A stretch of 64,000 nt of DNA, taken from NCBI RefSeq assembly GCF_020829645.1, contig NZ_JAIVFS010000009.1, positions 62,001 to 126,000 on the forward strand, given 5' to 3'. Positions within the stretch are counted from its first letter, which is position 1, and the number at the start of each line of letters is the position of its first letter. Of this stretch, positions 1 through 9,207 are shown one piece after another. The position numbers were made by a program, and so were the translations under genes. Source of the stretch: Nostoc mirabile CHAB5784. GTDB taxonomy: Bacteria > Cyanobacteriota > Cyanobacteriia > Cyanobacteriales > Nostocaceae. Below the pieces are notes generated by a model. That model was given only the letters and a program-made list of their open reading frames with translations. It made no database searches and was not told the DNA's origin.

Positions 1-263
1 AAGTGGAGGAAGCGACAAAAACTCCACACCGTCAACGTATTTAATTTACACTGTTCAAACATCTGCGGTCGCTCTCCTTCGATGTCCGATAATGGGCCAC
101 AGCGGCATAACACCCATACAGTGTTGTTTGTTTTAATAAATATAGAATAGCTAACAGTTGGGTGGAAAACTCTCTCTCCCAAGTAGAAACACTACCTAGC
201 CAAGAGATATAGCTATATTGTTATACAAACTTGTCTAAAGTAAGATTTTAATTCTTTATAACT

Positions 264-956
264 TTAGCTAGTCATTTGACGCCGTTGGGACTGTGCTTGG
301 TTAAACTGCTTTTGTTGTGGTGTTAATTGGTTGTAATCACTTGAAGATTGCATATCCCATTGTAATTCTGCTAGTAACAGTAAACTAACGGTCATAATTA
401 GCCCCGTTGAGAGAAACTGCATGACACCGCAGTACGGCAAAACTAAAATTCCCAGAAAATGAATAAACCCCATCAGAATAAATGTGCGTGAACGCATTCC
501 TACCCCGGTGCAAAAGTAGCCGATGGCACTTAATCCTAACCACAGTGGACACAAACGCATCAAGACCTCTCCCCATCCCAAAAAAATGCTCAGATCGGTC
601 AAGATTAAACCCATTATGATTAAAATCGCCCAGCTATAAATAACCCAGCGTAGCTGTTCTACAGTTGCCCAAAACCAAGTTAAACTTACCATACCGACTG
701 CACCGAATAAGGTAAGCACTGACCACAAAATCGCTTGGCTACTCCAGCTAATGGGTAGAAACTGGGCGGTTACAAAAATCCCAGATGAAATTAGTCCCCA
801 GAGAATAAATGCTTGATCGACGCGAGTATAAAACTTTGAAAAGAGGATGAAATTTCCAATTTGGTAGTTTAGACAGACTAGACCTTGAATATCTTGAAAA
901 TCTAGCTCTTGCTGTTTTTCACGCAGGAGCGGCTCAGAGGGATTGAAAAAAGTCAT
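264..956 (-). CDS. Multi-pass membrane protein of unknown function
   Basis: I do not recognise a named family. From the ATG at 956 the protein has about 230 residues. An upstream in-frame ATG at 1004 would add 16 residues, but those lack character and the hydrophilic stretch beginning MTFFNPSEPLL looks like the natural N-terminus. After about 45 polar residues come roughly six hydrophobic segments (for example AFILWGLISSGIFVTAQFL, WVIYSWAILIIMGLILTDL and FLSTGLIMTVSLLLLAEL), then a Gln-rich cytosolic-looking tail. It is presumably an inner- or thylakoid-membrane protein. It stands alone, and no operon partner is visible. The coding assignment rests on its length and the regular membrane pattern. 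Confidence 0.7.
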   Translation of the reverse strand: MTFFNPSEPLLREKQQELDFQDIQGLVCLNYQIGNFILFSKFYTRVDQAFILWGLISSGIFVTAQFLPISWSSQAILWSVLTLFGAVGMVSLTWFWATVEQLRWVIYSWAILIIMGLILTDLSIFLGWGEVLMRLCPLWLGLSAIGYFCTGVGMRSRTFILMGFIHFLGILVLPYCGVMQFLSTGLIMTVSLLLLAELQWDMQSSSDYNQLTPQQKQFNQAQSQRRQMTS

Positions 957-1004
957 TGATAATCTATTACTCTTGGTAGATGAATAAATTATTACTCTAT
1001 CCAA

Positions 1005-1584
1005 AGATATATTGTTATTTAAATATAAACAAGTAAAGAATAGTTGAGATGCTCTTGAGCGAGAAAGGTTCTAGAAGTCAATACTACTTGTTCTAATTTA
1101 GTATATTCTGAGACTTAAAAAACTCCGCATTCACCTGAAAACTATTTAATAATCTTTTAAAAGATCGTTGATGGAATCGGTTGTTTTCAATAGCGATTGC
1201 AGTGCGAAAATGCCATCTGGTCTAGATTCTCATACAGCAAATCGAACTGTTACTGTACTTATATCAAGCCCGGTTTTACAATTAACCAACAAAAACCAGT
1301 GTGCTATTAATTGGCGAAAGTAACTATACAGGCAGACAAGGGACAAAATCCCATTGTTAAAGGTAGGCAAATTTCCGCCACAGTGTACTGGTAGTCTGTC
1401 AAGGTAGTTTTGAGGGTTTGTAGTAAGGACTTTAGTCCTGAATTTTTAAGCACTTCAGTGCTTACTACAAACTCATCAAAATTAATGAGACAGACCACTA
1501 GTTTCCAGGCCCCAACCGTTTTAGGGTTGGAGGAGAGGTTCTTCCAGAATAACTGAATTGAGCTATTAGTCTCCAAGCCCGAGT
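1005..1584. other. Gene-free stretch with one palindromic element
   Basis: No convincing gene. The 96-residue frame on the minus strand here runs across a palindromic element at 1386-1503 and has no family resemblance. The rest is AT-rich spacer between the membrane protein and the 3' end of trpE. Confidence 0.6.
1386..1503. mobile_element. MITE-like palindromic element, TAGTGGTCTGTC-type ends
   Basis: The two ends are imperfect inverted copies: the left begins ACTGGTAGTCTGTC and the complement of the right begins ACTAGTGGTCTGTC. The arms share GTTTGTAGTAAG further in. Two short hairpins (AGGACTTTAGTCCT and AAGCACTTCAGTGCTT) lie near the centre. No reading frame and no clear target duplication are seen. 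A relative with similar ends lies at 59822-59998. It looks like a non-autonomous palindromic element; the transposase family is unknown. Confidence 0.65.
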
Positions 1585-3138
1585 TCAACGCAAACAACGA
1601 ATCGCCTCTAATAGACCTCTGGCCTTATTCAGCGTCTCTTCGTATTCTTTTTCTGGCTCAGAATCAGCCACCAAACCTGCACCGGCTTGCACGATTACCG
1701 TATTATCATGCACTACCATTGTGCGAATTGCGATCGCAGTATTTAATTGTCCTTCAAAATCGTAATATCCATACACACCGGAATAAACACCCCGACGGCT
1801 AGACTCTAACTCGTGGATAATTTCCATTGCCCGAATCTTGGGTGCGCCGCTTACCGTACCTGCTGGGAAACAAGCTTTCAATAAATCCCATGCTGTTTTA
1901 CCAAGTGCTAATTTACCCACAACATTGCTGACTATGTGCATCACATGGGAGTAGCGCTCAACTACCATTAATTCATCAACTTTGACGCTACCATTTTCAC
2001 AAACCCGCCCCAAATCATTCCGCCCTAAATCTATAAGCATCACATGTTCGGCAACTTCTTTAGGATCTTCGAGTAAATCCTTCGCAAAGGCTGCATCTTC
2101 CTGGGTGGTTTTCCCCCGTGGACGTGTGCCGGCAATTGGGCGTACCGTCGCTATCACTCCACCATCTGAATCTGTTTCGGCTTTCACCATCACTTCAGGG
2201 CTTGAACCGATGATTTGCCAATTTTGGAAGTTAAAGTAAGCCATGTAAGGCGAAGGATTTATCTGACGTAGGGAGCGATAAAGGGCAAAGGGGTCGCCTG
2301 TGTATGCTGTTGATAGTCGCTGGGAAATTACTACTTGGAAGATATCGCCTGTTTTGATGTAGTCTTTGGCCTTTTGGACGCTAGCACAAAAATCAGGGCG
2401 AGTGAAATTAGTATTGTACTCCTCTGCTCCTTTGCTCCCCCGGTTACTGAGCGCAGTCGAAGTATGCTCCTCTGCTCCCCTGCTCCCTGGCGGTTTCCAT
2501 TCCAATCGAGTTTTTTCTGGCGATAGGGGCAAAGATAGCTTTTCGAGCATTTGAGTGACGCGATCGCACGCTTGTTGATATGCTGCTTTGAAATCTACTT
2601 TCGGATCACGTAAATCAGCATAGGCGATCGCCCAAATTTTCCGCTTCACTTGGTCAAAAATCAATAGGTGGTCTACCTGCATCCACAACCCATCAGGGAT
2701 ATTTCGCTCATCTGGTGGGTGAATTGGCACACGCGGCTCAATCCAGCGAATTAATTCATAGCCCCAAAACCCAAACAAACCGCCAATTCCTGGCGGTAGC
2801 TGTGGTAACTTGACTGGGTGAAAAGGTGCTAAACATTCGGCTAAAGCTGTAAAAGGGTCGCCTGCAAAAACGACCTGCGAACCATCACGGTTTTTCTGGG
2901 TTGTGCGATCGCCCCTTGCTTCCAAAACCCACAGAGGATCGCAACCAACTAAACTATAGCGTCCCAGTTTTTCCCCACCTTCGATCGATTCCAACAAAAA
3001 ACTATAGGGCTGACCTGCACAGACTTTATACCAAGCAGATACGGGCGTATCTAGGTCTGCCACCCATTCTTGATATACCGGGACGAAGTTGCCTTGTTGC
3101 GCTAGGGCCGAAAACTGCGAGAAATCCGGAAACATCAT
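1585..3138 (-). CDS. trpE: Anthranilate synthase component I
   Basis: Catalyses chorismate plus glutamine (or ammonia) to anthranilate, the first committed step of tryptophan synthesis, together with the TrpG glutaminase subunit, which is not in this window. The protein has 517 residues, normal for the family. The N-terminal domain carries the LLES feedback-inhibition motif (about residues 48-51). The C-terminal chorismate-binding domain shows IIGSSPEVMV, TVRPIAGTRPRG, DLGRNDLGRV, FPAGTVSGAPKIRAMEII and GAGLVADSEPEKEYEET. The linker (about residues 215-242) is odd: it is encoded by CTGCTCC-rich repeat DNA and reads as a Gly/Glu/Ser-rich insert, so a dispersed repeat seems to have entered the gene in frame. 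A second Met follows the first, so the start is uncertain by one codon. Downstream of psaD on the same strand, 92 bp apart. Confidence 0.96.
   Translation of the reverse strand: MMFPDFSQFSALAQQGNFVPVYQEWVADLDTPVSAWYKVCAGQPYSFLLESIEGGEKLGRYSLVGCDPLWVLEARGDRTTQKNRDGSQVVFAGDPFTALAECLAPFHPVKLPQLPPGIGGLFGFWGYELIRWIEPRVPIHPPDERNIPDGLWMQVDHLLIFDQVKRKIWAIAYADLRDPKVDFKAAYQQACDRVTQMLEKLSLPLSPEKTRLEWKPPGSRGAEEHTSTALSNRGSKGAEEYNTNFTRPDFCASVQKAKDYIKTGDIFQVVISQRLSTAYTGDPFALYRSLRQINPSPYMAYFNFQNWQIIGSSPEVMVKAETDSDGGVIATVRPIAGTRPRGKTTQEDAAFAKDLLEDPKEVAEHVMLIDLGRNDLGRVCENGSVKVDELMVVERYSHVMHIVSNVVGKLALGKTAWDLLKACFPAGTVSGAPKIRAMEIIHELESSRRGVYSGVYGYYDFEGQLNTAIAIRTMVVHDNTVIVQAGAGLVADSEPEKEYEETLNKARGLLEAIRCLR
2414..2494. 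repeat. Intergenic-type repeat inserted in frame within trpE
   Basis: The stretch contains CTCCTCTGCTCC-type short repeats on both sides of ACTGAGCGCAGTCGAAGT. A close variant of the latter lies in intergenic DNA near 51028. The same kind of GGAGCAG repeat is in frame inside the kinase gene near 36046. It encodes the linker between the two TrpE domains and introduces no stop. Confidence 0.65.
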
Positions 3139-3230
3139 TATTTTTCAAAGGTAATTGGTAATGGGTAATGGGTAATTATTTTTCTTACCAATTATCCATT
3201 ACTAATTACCCATTAGCTACTAACAGCTAG

Positions 3231-3656
3231 TTACGGAGCGTCGTAGGTATAAACACCGCTAAACTTAAGTTTAGAGGGACTGGGGTTTTGTCCGATACGA
3301 CGGTCTACATAACGCACTTTGTCGCGGCCTTCATTCACCTTTTCGGGGAATACACCATCAGCTGGGTGAAGTAAAGTGGTTTCTCCGTTGGGTAAAATCC
3401 GGTAAACTTTGTAATCTGTAATTTTGAGTTTCCGGAGTTGCTGACCGCCCAAAGCGATTCCATATTCTTTACGAGCTATATACAGCAGGTTTTCACCTTG
3501 CCGCATAGTAGCAGCACCACCTGTAGGCAATTCAAAAACTTGCTCTTTCGGGCTAGTCCAAGTAATAGCGTACTTTTCTTCTACTTCTGCTTTTGTGAGC
3601 AAGCCACCGGTGCTGCCACCGTATAGCGGGGTTTGTCCAGAGAGTGTTTCTGCCAT
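3231..3656 (-). CDS. psaD: Photosystem I reaction centre subunit II (PsaD)
   Basis: Peripheral stromal (cytoplasmic-side) subunit of photosystem I. It helps dock ferredoxin and stabilises PsaC on the reaction centre. I start it at the ATG at 3656 ([15 protein letters not shown]), which gives 141 residues and the conserved N-terminus; the open frame extends 17 codons upstream without family resemblance. Conserved PsaD sequence includes [38 protein letters not shown] and the C-terminal [12 protein letters not shown] purine-rich GAGAG lies about ten bases upstream of the chosen ATG. It is the only photosystem gene in the window and is followed by trpE on the same strand. Confidence 0.97.
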   Translation of the reverse strand: MAETLSGQTPLYGGSTGGLLTKAEVEEKYAITWTSPKEQVFELPTGGAATMRQGENLLYIARKEYGIALGGQQLRKLKITDYKVYRILPNGETTLLHPADGVFPEKVNEGRDKVRYVDRRIGQNPSPSKLKFSGVYTYDAP

Positions 3657-3744
3657 AAGTTTTCTCTCAACGTTTTTAGGGAATCCTAACACCGCAACCA
3701 CGATCATATTGCGATCGCGTCATAGACTGTAACAGTTTTTAGTC

Positions 3745-3772
3745 ATTAGTCATTGGTCATTGGTCATTGGTG
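3745..3772. repeat. Heptameric tandem repeat (CATTGGT)n
   Basis: Three to four tandem copies of the heptamer CATTGGT/CATTAGT sit in the spacer between psaD and the sensor kinase. A TAATGGG heptamer run lies at about 3150-3172 between trpE and psaD, with its complement just after it. These match the short tandemly repeated sequences known in Nostoc genomes. Confidence 0.7.
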
Positions 3773-3816
3773 ATTCTCCCCTGCCTCCCGTGCCTCCCCT
3801 GCCCCATGCCCAATCC

Positions 3817-5826
3817 TTATCTACTCTTGACTTTTGTCCGCTTTTCTTCTTGACTACTTTGAACAATCGGTATGGTGAAGTGAAACTGACTACCCTGGTC
3901 TTTGCCGGTTGACTCTGCCCAAATTTCCCCACCCCAGCCATTAACAATTTGACGGCAAATTGCTAAACCAAGTCCAGTCCCGCCAGTGGTGCGGCGCAGC
4001 GCTCCCTCTTCCTGATAGAAGCGGTCAAAAACTACTTCTAAACGATTCGGTTCAATGCCGCGTCCAGTGTCTGCTACAGTCACCTCGACCATTTGATGGC
4101 TGTTGTAAATAGCTTTAATGGTGATTTCTCCTTGGGGTGGCGTAAATTTACAAGCATTGTCTATGAGTTTTGCTAGTACCTCTACTAGCCAATCACCGTC
4201 AGCTCTAACCAAAGGTAGGTTTTCGGCAATTTCAGTCTTGATTTTCGGCGGCTTTTCCGTTGAGGAACGCGTGCGATTGCGGCTGAGTGATAAATCTATA
4301 CACTCTTGTAAGGTGAGAGATTCTGGATGCCATTCCACCCGACCGCTTTCCAAGTTGGAAAGTGTGAGGAAATCTTGTACCAGTTTTCGCATCCGTTCTG
4401 AGTCGGAAAGAGCAGTGTTAAGCATGACCTGCTGCAACTCTAAAGGCATATCCGGCTCACTAGCAAGGCTTTCCAGGCAAACTTGAATGGTGGACAGGGG
4501 GGTACGCAGTTCATGTCCGGTGATGGCTATGAGGTTGCTGCGGGTGCGGTCTAGGGCTTCTAGCTGCTGGTTCAATTCTTCTAGGTTAGCGTAAGCTTCC
4601 GCTTGGATGAGAGCTGCTCCCACTTGGGTAGCAATCGCTTCTACCAAATCCAATTCCCCAGGTTGGCACTCGTGCGGTGGCATTCGGCAATAGTGTAACT
4701 CCACGATGCCCAATAATCGCCCCTGATAGAATACTGGTTCCATCAGCCAAGAACGAATGGCAAACTTTTTGGCGATCAAGGAGAGGGCTGGCGAATTGTT
4801 AACACGAGGGTCATTCAGTGTATCGCTAATACAAACACCTTCGCCTTGTTGCACTATGTCCCGAAATAGAGAATTTTTCTCTAACTCCCAGGTTTGCCCA
4901 CGAAGCGATAAAATGCCGGGATTCAAAAACTCGTGTTCAATTATGGCTTGGCTATCTGTGGCTTGAGCGCGGTAAATTAGACAGCGACAAGCTTCTAGGT
5001 GTTGCCCTAATTCTTGTGCCGCCACCTGGAGAACTTCGTGAGGATCGAGCGATCGCCGAATGGCAGTGCTAATCGAGTTGACTAATCGTTCTTTTCGTGC
5101 TTGGGCAGCAATGGAACGGTAGGCTTTGTGCAATTTGTACTGACTAGCTTGCAAGTAAGTTACTAAGCGCTGCACAAAGGGATCTGTATCGATGTCACAA
5201 GCATATTCATTGATCTGTTCTGCTCCAGATTGGCTTCGCGGCTCTCCTATACCAAACCTCTGACGTGCCTCCTCAATTTTACTTGCCAGTTCTGGTCTGT
5301 AAACCAAAATCCTGTCTAACAGCAATTCGGCTGCTTTGAGGCTAACTCCCCTTTCCGATGTCCAAACTCCCTCAAATCTTCGCGCTGTGTCTATATCCAG
5401 ATTAGGGCTCAGTTCCGGTAGTTGCTTGTTTTTGGCAATAGAACCAAGGTTTTCCCGGCAAACCAGACAAGTAGCATAATTGTCAGCAATCACTACTAAA
5501 TGCCACTCTTGACTTAAGCCATCCGTTGGCTCAAAAGCGACCTTTTCATAGTGTTCCGAACTGTTGCCGAAATCCGTTTCTGGAGCAGATAATACGTATA
5601 TTTGGTTACTCCGCAAGGCAAGTCGCAGGTAGCGATGAGCTTCTTGGCGGTAGAATCGCTCTCGCTGGAAACTAGCAATTACAAGGGGTTGTGCTAAAGT
5701 CGCAGCCAAAACTTGATCTTCCATCGCATGGGAGAGCGCCGTTAGTGAAGCCTTAAAATATAGCTGGGGCCGCAAGTATGGTAGGGACTTTAGCAGATCA
5801 CTCAGCACAGAAGTCGAAATGCTCAT
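3817..5826 (-). CDS. DICT-GAF sensor histidine kinase
   Basis: Soluble sensor kinase of 669 residues with no membrane segment. Residues ~30-150 resemble the DICT sensory domain found next to diguanylate cyclases and two-component proteins in cyanobacteria. Residues ~245-410 form a GAF domain. Then come the dimerisation/phosphoacceptor helix (GHELRTPLSTIQ, phosphoacceptor His438) and the ATPase domain with the N box (LIDNACKFTPP), G1 (VADTGRGIEPNR) and G2 (GGTGLGLAICRQIV). No receiver or regulator is adjacent, so its partner is unknown. The signal is unknown; GAF suggests a small ligand or chromophore, and no Cys-His bilin motif was noticed. The start is the only in-frame ATG before the DICT region. 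Confidence 0.92.
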   Translation of the reverse strand: MSISTSVLSDLLKSLPYLRPQLYFKASLTALSHAMEDQVLAATLAQPLVIASFQRERFYRQEAHRYLRLALRSNQIYVLSAPETDFGNSSEHYEKVAFEPTDGLSQEWHLVVIADNYATCLVCRENLGSIAKNKQLPELSPNLDIDTARRFEGVWTSERGVSLKAAELLLDRILVYRPELASKIEEARQRFGIGEPRSQSGAEQINEYACDIDTDPFVQRLVTYLQASQYKLHKAYRSIAAQARKERLVNSISTAIRRSLDPHEVLQVAAQELGQHLEACRCLIYRAQATDSQAIIEHEFLNPGILSLRGQTWELEKNSLFRDIVQQGEGVCISDTLNDPRVNNSPALSLIAKKFAIRSWLMEPVFYQGRLLGIVELHYCRMPPHECQPGELDLVEAIATQVGAALIQAEAYANLEELNQQLEALDRTRSNLIAITGHELRTPLSTIQVCLESLASEPDMPLELQQVMLNTALSDSERMRKLVQDFLTLSNLESGRVEWHPESLTLQECIDLSLSRNRTRSSTEKPPKIKTEIAENLPLVRADGDWLVEVLAKLIDNACKFTPPQGEITIKAIYNSHQMVEVTVADTGRGIEPNRLEVVFDRFYQEEGALRRTTGGTGLGLAICRQIVNGWGGEIWAESTGKDQGSQFHFTIPIVQSSQEEKRTKVKSR

Positions 5827-6743
5827 GAATTATTGTTAAACGCTCAACCTCGACAAGATCAAAAGTCACAGCTGCATTGTACAAATTCCAAGGGACTCTC
5901 AAGTTAAATAGAGAGTTGCAATATGTAAAGAACGCGCTTAAGCACTTTCTGCCAAAGCAGGCGCAACACTTCGTTACCAATTAGGAGGAGTGCATACAAC
6001 TTGATTTGTTGATTGACAACCTACTACGCCCAATATACATTCTCGACCAACTTTGAAATATGCTTGCACAACTAAAATATTTCACAGCTAAGTACCAAGC
6101 TACTAATTTTTGTATAGTTTTAAATGTTTGATTCACTGATAACCACTGATTATTGATTGATAGTCCAGATGTAGGCAAAGTAGCCCGTTGTAGACATCGC
6201 CTACTTCAATACTGCGTAGGTTTTGAAAATTTGTAGGTTGGGTTGAACAGAGTAAAACCCAACAAACCCCTGAAAATGTTGGGTTTCGTTCCTCAACCCA
6301 ACCTACATTGGAGTTATTTCTTAGGCTTAACCGAACAGTATTGTCGCCTACTTTGCCTATGTTGATTTATGCCTACTAAATAAATTTTCTTATCCAAAAA
6401 TCATTACTGCTACATTCACATAATTTAATCAATTAATGAATTATCATAAATTAGTCTAATCAAATACCATAGATTTTTAAAACAAAATCGTATAATAGTA
6501 GAAAACAAATAATCTCCGCCCTACAAGTGCGGGAAGTGTCAATTTAGAGTTATAAATAAGTTTATAAATATCTGCTTATACGGGTTTGAGCGCTGCTATG
6601 TTGTCAGCAGTAGTTAAGTGTTATTTTGGCTCCAATGGCTCAAGCAAGTTTTAGAAAGCGTCTTTTTTTTGAAAGTTGTGAGGGTCAGCAACCTCTACTC
6701 AGAAGACCACAAAAATATAGACTTGTACACGGAACTTTTGCTA
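5827..6743. other. Long spacer holding one mobile repeat
   Basis: No supported gene. Two short minus-strand frames (60 and 65 residues) have no recognisable features. The stretch contains an SDR copy ending in GTAGACATCGC, directly abutted by the MITE at 6207-6343. The remaining AT-rich part presumably holds the promoters of the divergent kinase and glucosidase genes, but I could not assign boxes. Confidence 0.5.
6207..6343. mobile_element. CAATAC-family MITE with perfect 10-bp target duplication
   Basis: A 137-bp palindromic element. The right end, read inward, begins CAATACTGTTCGGTTAAG; the left begins CAATACTGCGTAGG. The arms carry GTAGGTTGGGTT in inverted orientation. It is flanked by TCGCCTACTT at 6197-6206 and again at 6344-6353, a perfect 10-bp direct repeat, as expected of a target duplication. 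There is no coding capacity. Relatives are at 38591, 48244 and 51281. Confidence 0.85.
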
Positions 6744-9035
6744 ATGACATCGGATACCCTAATGACCCCGGAAAAAATTTTCCTAGATGGCAAAACTTTT
6801 ATTCCTGCCGAACAATTACCTATCCCGGAGTGGCCTTGTGTTGTAAGTGAAAGACCACAACCGACACTGACGGTTAAAGATGATGATTTATTTTTTGTAA
6901 CGGATACTATCGGGAATATTTCTGGCTGTTCCCTCAACGATGGCAATCCCAGCATGGGACTGTTTTGTTGTGATACGAGATTTCTGAATCGCTTGGAGTT
7001 GCAAATTGAAGGGCGATCGCCTGTACTCCTCAGTAGTACTGCCGAAAAAGGGTTTTCACTCTCAGCTTTGTGTACCAACCCCAGAATCGACGAACGCCTG
7101 AAAGCCGAAACCGTGGGAATTAGCCGGGAAATGGTGCTGAATGGGGCACTATTTGAAGAAATAGAGGTATCTAACTACAGCACAACCACTGTCAATTTTG
7201 AACTAACCATCAGCTTTGATGCGGATTTTGTTGATTTATTTGAAGTCCGGGGCTATGACAGAGAAAAACGAGGTAGGCTTTTACGTCTAGTAGAACCGCC
7301 GTCTGAAGAAGGAACAGTTTCTCTAGCCGATGGTGTTTCGCCTATACCCAAAGAGCCACAAATTTTTAGGGAAGAATCCTTAACACTCGCCTATCAAGGT
7401 CTGGATGGCTCAGTAATGGAATCCCGTATTTTATTCCAGCATCGCCAACCAGACTATTTCAAGGGTTACACTGCGGTTTGGCAGCTAGAGTTGACTTCTC
7501 ACGAAACTCAAAAGTTGGGCTACCGGGTGAGCATGTTGAAAAACAACCAGTCTAGTTCAACCGTGAGCGCCGCCTTTACTTTAGGACAGGCGAAAGCTGC
7601 TGAGTTGATGGAGGAGCAAAACTGGGTACAACAAATTACACGCATTAGCTCAGATAAAAGCACCTTCAATCGAGTGATTGAACGGGCCGAGCAAGATATG
7701 TATTTGTTGCGTCAGTCTTTTGGTAAGCATAAGACAGTTTCGGCTGGAGTGCCGTGGTTTTCGACACTATTTGGGCGGGATTCGCTGATTACAGCTTCTC
7801 AAGCCCTAATGTTAAACTCGCAAATCGCCAAAGAAACCCTGATATTGCTTGCGGCATACCAAGGTAAAATCGAGGACGAATGGCGCGAAGAAGAACCGGG
7901 TAAGATTTTGCACGAGTTACGTTTGGGAGAAATGGCTCGTTGTCAAGAAATTCCCCATACACCCTACTACGGTACAGTTGATGCCACTCCCCTGTGGCTG
8001 ATGCTGTATGCCGAACATTATGCTTGGACTCACGATCACGAACTTCTAGAGCAACTTTGGCCAAATGCTCTAGCAGCAATGGACTGGATTGATCGCAATA
8101 CGAAAGAAACCAGCTACCTCAGTTACTTCCGTAAATCCAAACGCGGTCTTGTTAACCAAGGTTGGAAAGATTCTGGCGACTGTATCGTAGATCATAAGGG
8201 AGAATTAGCCAACGGCCCAATTGCCCTCTGTGAGGTGCAAGCTTATGTCTATGCTGCAAAAATGCGTCTAGCAGAAATCGCTAGGATGAAAAAGCGGCTT
8301 GATTTGGCAGATCGTTGGCAAGAAGAGGCCAGAAATCTTAAGGTTCGTTTTAATCGAGATTTTTGGGTTGAAAACCAGGATTTTTGCGCTTTGGCTTTGG
8401 ATGGAGATGGCAAGCCAGTAGACAGTATTACCTCAAATCCTGGTCATTGTCTGCAATTGGGCCTCTTCAACCACGAAAGAGCCTATAGTGTCGCAGAACG
8501 ATTGCGGGCACCAGATATGTTTAATGGTTGGGGCATTCGGACTCTGAGTAGTTTGTCACCCGCTTATAATCCAATGGGCTATCACACTGGCTCAGTTTGG
8601 CCCCATGATAACGCTCTGATTGCAATGGGATTGCGATCGCTCGGTCTTATCGATCAAGCCTTAGAAATTTTCCAAGGTTTATTCGACATGACTAGTCAGC
8701 AGCCTTATCAACGTCCTCCAGAACTCTTCTGCGGCTACGAACGGAACGGTGATAATGCCCCTGTACAGTATCCAGTTGCCTGCACTCCCCAAGCTTGGGC
8801 TACTGGTAGTGTCTTCCAACTACTGCAAATGATGGTTAACTTGGTACCTGATGCTCAAAATAACTGCTTGCGAATAATCGACCCCGCTTTGCCAGAATCG
8901 ATTAATCGCCTGTCATTTCATAATTTGCGAGTCGGCCCCACCATCCTCGATTTAGAATTCGAGCGTTCTGGTACTACGACTGCTTGTCGCGTTGCAAAAA
9001 AACGCGGTAATTTACGGGTAGTTATTGAAGCGTAG
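6744..9035 (+). CDS. Amylo-alpha-1,6-glucosidase / bacterial-type glycogen debranching enzyme
   Basis: Predicted to hydrolyse alpha-1,6 branches or related glucans. The N-terminal half (FVTDTIGNISG...MGLFCCDTRFLNRLEL) matches the bacterial/archaeal glycogen-debranching N domain. The C-terminal half is an (alpha/alpha)6 barrel with GVPWFSTLFGRDSLI, YYGTVDATPLW, NQGWKDSGD, GWGIRTLS and GYHTGSVWPHDNALIA, the glucoamylase-like catalytic region. The open frame starts at 6618, but its first 42 codons are unlike the family. I prefer the ATG at 6744 (MTSDTLMTPEKIFLDG), with 6762 possible. That gives 763 residues, usual for this group. Physiological substrate (glycogen, sucrose or an osmolyte) cannot be told from sequence. 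Monocistronic. Confidence 0.88.
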   Translation: MTSDTLMTPEKIFLDGKTFIPAEQLPIPEWPCVVSERPQPTLTVKDDDLFFVTDTIGNISGCSLNDGNPSMGLFCCDTRFLNRLELQIEGRSPVLLSSTAEKGFSLSALCTNPRIDERLKAETVGISREMVLNGALFEEIEVSNYSTTTVNFELTISFDADFVDLFEVRGYDREKRGRLLRLVEPPSEEGTVSLADGVSPIPKEPQIFREESLTLAYQGLDGSVMESRILFQHRQPDYFKGYTAVWQLELTSHETQKLGYRVSMLKNNQSSSTVSAAFTLGQAKAAELMEEQNWVQQITRISSDKSTFNRVIERAEQDMYLLRQSFGKHKTVSAGVPWFSTLFGRDSLITASQALMLNSQIAKETLILLAAYQGKIEDEWREEEPGKILHELRLGEMARCQEIPHTPYYGTVDATPLWLMLYAEHYAWTHDHELLEQLWPNALAAMDWIDRNTKETSYLSYFRKSKRGLVNQGWKDSGDCIVDHKGELANGPIALCEVQAYVYAAKMRLAEIARMKKRLDLADRWQEEARNLKVRFNRDFWVENQDFCALALDGDGKPVDSITSNPGHCLQLGLFNHERAYSVAERLRAPDMFNGWGIRTLSSLSPAYNPMGYHTGSVWPHDNALIAMGLRSLGLIDQALEIFQGLFDMTSQQPYQRPPELFCGYERNGDNAPVQYPVACTPQAWATGSVFQLLQMMVNLVPDAQNNCLRIIDPALPESINRLSFHNLRVGPTILDLEFERSGTTTACRVAKKRGNLRVVIEA

Positions 9036-9070
9036 GGAGTAGGGAGAGACGCAATTAATCGCGTCTGTAC

Positions 9071-9103
9071 TAGGGAGTAGGGAATTTACCACTCCCTATT
9101 TTA
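9071..9103 (+). terminator. Hairpin after the glucosidase gene
   Basis: TAGGGAGT and ACTCCCTA pair around a 12-base loop and are followed by TTTTAT. This is consistent with an intrinsic terminator 35 bp after the stop codon. A second small hairpin (GACGC/GCGTC) precedes it. Confidence 0.55.
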
Positions 9104-9122
9104 TGGTTGGTGCGACGCCGAA

Positions 9123-9142
9123 TAGCCCGTCGTAGGCATCGC
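9123..9142. repeat. Small dispersed repeat TAGCCCGTCGTAGGCATCGC
   Basis: A copy of a short dispersed repeat that recurs, in either orientation, at 6181-6200, 12605-12633, 16105-16135, 18606-18634 and, degraded, near 14770. The core is GGCGTAGCCCGTCGTAGAC plus ATCGC. Such very small mobile repeats are known from Nostoc genomes. Confidence 0.7.
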
Positions 9143-9207
9143 TCAGTAGCATAACCTGAAATTCAGCATCAGGGCTTGTCCTACTATCTACTCCAACCAA
9201 TGCAGTG

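Noticed and set aside
1307..1597. 96-residue minus-strand frame between trpE and the membrane protein
   Set aside because: It runs through a palindromic element and overlaps the end of trpE; no family features.
5798..6178. Two short minus-strand frames upstream of the DICT kinase
   Set aside because: No ribosome-binding sites, odd composition (Cys-rich) and no resemblance to known families.
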